In this document: positions 62,669 to 64,000 of the stretch, piece after piece
How the letters are laid out: each line of letters begins with the position of its first letter
How positions within the stretch are numbered: the stretch's first letter is position 1
DNA from: Amaricoccus sp003258405
Lineage (GTDB): Bacteria; Pseudomonadota; Alphaproteobacteria; Rhodobacterales; Rhodobacteraceae
Length of the DNA: 64,000 nt
Direction: 5' to 3'
NCBI RefSeq assembly: GCF_043226085.1
Contig: NZ_CP171225.1
Coordinates: 3,782,001 to 3,846,000 of the forward strand
Notes under the pieces: generated by a model
Databases searched by the model: none
Told to the model about the DNA's origin: nothing
The model's input: only the letters and a program-made list of their open reading frames with translations
Program-made: the position numbers and the translations under genes

Positions 62669-63233
62669 GTTCACCTGGCTCAATCCTCCACCGGTCTGGT
62701 CGGGCGACGCAGCAGCACTTTCGCTGGAGACGGGCGAGACGACCGATTTCTGGCGGGAGACGTTCTATGGCTTTGTGCGGGACAGTGGTCACGCCTGGCT
62801 TGCACCGGTGAAGGGGGATTTTACCGCCCGCCTCGCTGTGACTGGCCGCTATTCGGCGCTCTACGATCAGGCCGGGATGATGCTGCGGTGCGGAGAGACA
62901 TGCTGGATCAAGGCGGGTATCGAATTCACCGACGGGCTCATGCATTTCAGCACCGTGGTCAGCGCGCCTCGCTCCGACTGGTCGGTGATCCCGTTGCCCG
63001 AGGCCACGCCCGAGACGGTGGTCGGGGTGCGGATCACCCGGCATGGCGATGCAGTGCGGGTGCAGTATTCACTGGACGGTGGAGCCTGGCGGATGGCGCG
63101 ACTTTGCCCCTTTCCGGAGGGACCGGCCGAGGTCGGACCGATGGCCTGCTCGCCAACGCGGGCCGGGTTTGTCGCGCACTTCAAGGATGTCGCAATCGGG
63201 CCACCAATCGCGCGTGACTTGCATGAGTCGTGA
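62658..63233 (+). CDS. DUF1349 domain protein
   Basis: 191 residues of a concanavalin-type beta-sandwich family. Seen: TDFWRETFYGFVRDSGHAWLAP, YDQAGMMLRCGETCWIKAGIE, and SVVVSAPRSDWSVIPL-like FSTVVSAPRSDWSV, the DUF1349 core. ATG lies inside the oxoprolinase 3' end, so it is translationally coupled to it. Function unknown; family members occur with glycosyl-hydrolase-like and enzyme partners. Confidence 0.88.
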   Translation: MATEFTWLNPPPVWSGDAAALSLETGETTDFWRETFYGFVRDSGHAWLAPVKGDFTARLAVTGRYSALYDQAGMMLRCGETCWIKAGIEFTDGLMHFSTVVSAPRSDWSVIPLPEATPETVVGVRITRHGDAVRVQYSLDGGAWRMARLCPFPEGPAEVGPMACSPTRAGFVAHFKDVAIGPPIARDLHES

Positions 63234-63301
63234 GGCCTCACGCTGGCTGGGGCTACGTGCGCCGGGCAGATGCGCCAACGGTGTGTCGCCGATGCCGCGA
63301 C

Positions 63302-63331
63302 AATAAACCGACGAAACTTGTTGGTTTTATT
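63302..63331. promoter_or_regulatory. A+T-rich inverted repeat upstream of nitroreductase
   Basis: AATAAACC and GGTTTTATT face each other across 13 bp, 53 bp before the nitroreductase start. It may be an operator for a MarR-, HxlR- or LysR-type regulator, or a weak hairpin behind DUF1349. Confidence 0.35.
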
Positions 63332-63383
63332 CCGCGATGGCTTACATTTGCTGCAAACGCGAATGCAGAGGATTTCGACCGCC

Positions 63384-63992
63384 ATGACCAAGATCTCAGC
63401 CATCGAGACACGCAACGCCGAAAACGCGGTTGCCCCGCTCTTCCTCGAGCGCTGGTCGCCGCGTGCCTTCGACGGAACCGCCCTGCCTGAAGACAAGCTC
63501 CTTACCATTCTGGAGGCGGCGCATTGGGCGCCTTCTGCCTTCAATTTTCAGCCTTGGCGCTTCGTCTACGCCGTAAAGGGGACGCCGGAATTCGACCGGC
63601 TGCTCGGCTTGCTCAACGATTTCAATCAGAGCTGGGCGAAGGCCGCCGGAGCACTGGTCTTCATCCTTTCGAAAACCCATGCCGCGGCGCCCGGATCGAG
63701 CGAGGAACAGCCGATCTACAGCCATTCCTTCGATGCCGGCGCGGCCTGGGGGTTGCTGTCGCTCCAGGCGCAGCTGCTGGGTTACCACGTGCATGGCATG
63801 ACCGGCATCCATTTCGACCGTATCCCTGAGGTGCTAGGGGTGCCCGAGGGCTTCCGCGTCGAGGCCGGGGTCGCGATCGGCAAGCTCGGCGACAAGGCAC
63901 AGCTTCCCGAGGCGCTGCAGGCGCGCGAAGTTCCGAGCCCGCGGCGCCCGCTCGCCGAAGTGGCATTCAAGGGCGCCTTTCCAACCGCCTGA
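63384..63992 (+). CDS. Nitroreductase family protein
   Basis: 202 residues. FMN-binding N-terminal RWSPRAFDG (R-x-S-x-R-x-F/Y) and WAPSAFNFQPWRF, and the interior GAAWGLLSLQAQLLGYHVHGMTG helix. Uses NAD(P)H to reduce nitro or quinone compounds; natural substrate unknown. ATG at 63384; an ATG 21 bp earlier is possible. Confidence 0.92.
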   Translation: MTKISAIETRNAENAVAPLFLERWSPRAFDGTALPEDKLLTILEAAHWAPSAFNFQPWRFVYAVKGTPEFDRLLGLLNDFNQSWAKAAGALVFILSKTHAAAPGSSEEQPIYSHSFDAGAAWGLLSLQAQLLGYHVHGMTGIHFDRIPEVLGVPEGFRVEAGVAIGKLGDKAQLPEALQAREVPSPRRPLAEVAFKGAFPTA

Positions 63993-64000
63993 CATGGTTG

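Overview
The window is a stretch of chromosome from a GC-rich alphaproteobacterium, almost certainly Rhodobacterales (Paracoccaceae/Roseobacter group). This rests on the gene order NDUFA12 - mlaD - DUF2155 - aat - accC - accB - DsbA - M48 protease, on tig/clpP/clpX beside a tRNA-Leu, on glnB-glnA, on an RNase E with a long acidic insertion, and on TAXI-type TRAP transport. I cannot name a genus from sequence alone.

Layout. (1) 1-7.4 kb: tail of an unidentified gene, an SDR oxidoreductase, a secreted RTX calcium-binding protein, a DNA-repair pair (Lhr-like DEXH helicase and the PdeM phosphoesterase) coupled to a hotdog thioesterase, a peroxiredoxin and tRNA-Cys(GCA). (2) 7.6-15.7 kb: a seven-gene, end-to-end overlapping MoxR/DUF58/DUF4381/VWA/VWA/TPR/BatD-like operon (Bat or mxaRSACKL type), divergent from a NarL-type sensor kinase and response regulator. 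(3) 15.7-22.3 kb: one five-gene operon encoding a TAXI solute-binding protein, DUF1850 protein, fused TRAP permease and a DctB/DctD-type two-component pair whose regulator has lost the GAFTGA sigma-54 contact motif. (4) 22.6-28.6 kb: L-lactate dehydrogenase with an 11-bp tandem repeat upstream, a zinc-free MDR oxidoreductase, a Tat-exported amidohydrolase, a DUF1330 remnant and the nitrogen-assimilation pair glnB-glnA with a strong terminator. (5) 28.9-52.5 kb: housekeeping core: tRNA-Leu(UAG), trigger factor, ClpP, ClpX (preceded by a 21-codon coupled small ORF), complex I accessory subunit, MlaD, DUF2155, Aat, AccC, AccB, DsbA, M48 protease, aminotransferase, RNase E with a long leader, PBP1A, RF2, DUF2189, globin, MFS, AlaX and ZapE. 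(6) 52.55-55.72 kb: an A+T-rich foreign insert with a membrane protein and a DUF2156 (GNAT-like) protein converging on a shared CTAG stop, followed by a deleted IS3-family element and an intact IS5-family element. (7) 55.8-64 kb: chemoreceptor, TerB/J-domain protein, fused hydantoinase/5-oxoprolinase with a coupled DUF1349 protein, and a nitroreductase.

Working together: several units are translationally coupled operons with ATGA overlaps (helicase/PdeM/thioesterase; the MoxR cluster; the TRAP operon; mlaD/DUF2155; DsbA/M48). ClpX with ClpP forms the ATP-dependent protease, trigger factor and ClpXP share protein quality control, and AccB/AccC form the first half-reaction of acetyl-CoA carboxylase.

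The observations I rank highest are the small ORF coupled to clpX, the five-unit 11-bp repeat upstream of ldh, the GAFTGA-less enhancer-binding regulator inside the TAXI operon, and the low-GC two-gene cargo beside the insertion sequences. No CRISPR array, prophage, integrase or plasmid origin was seen.
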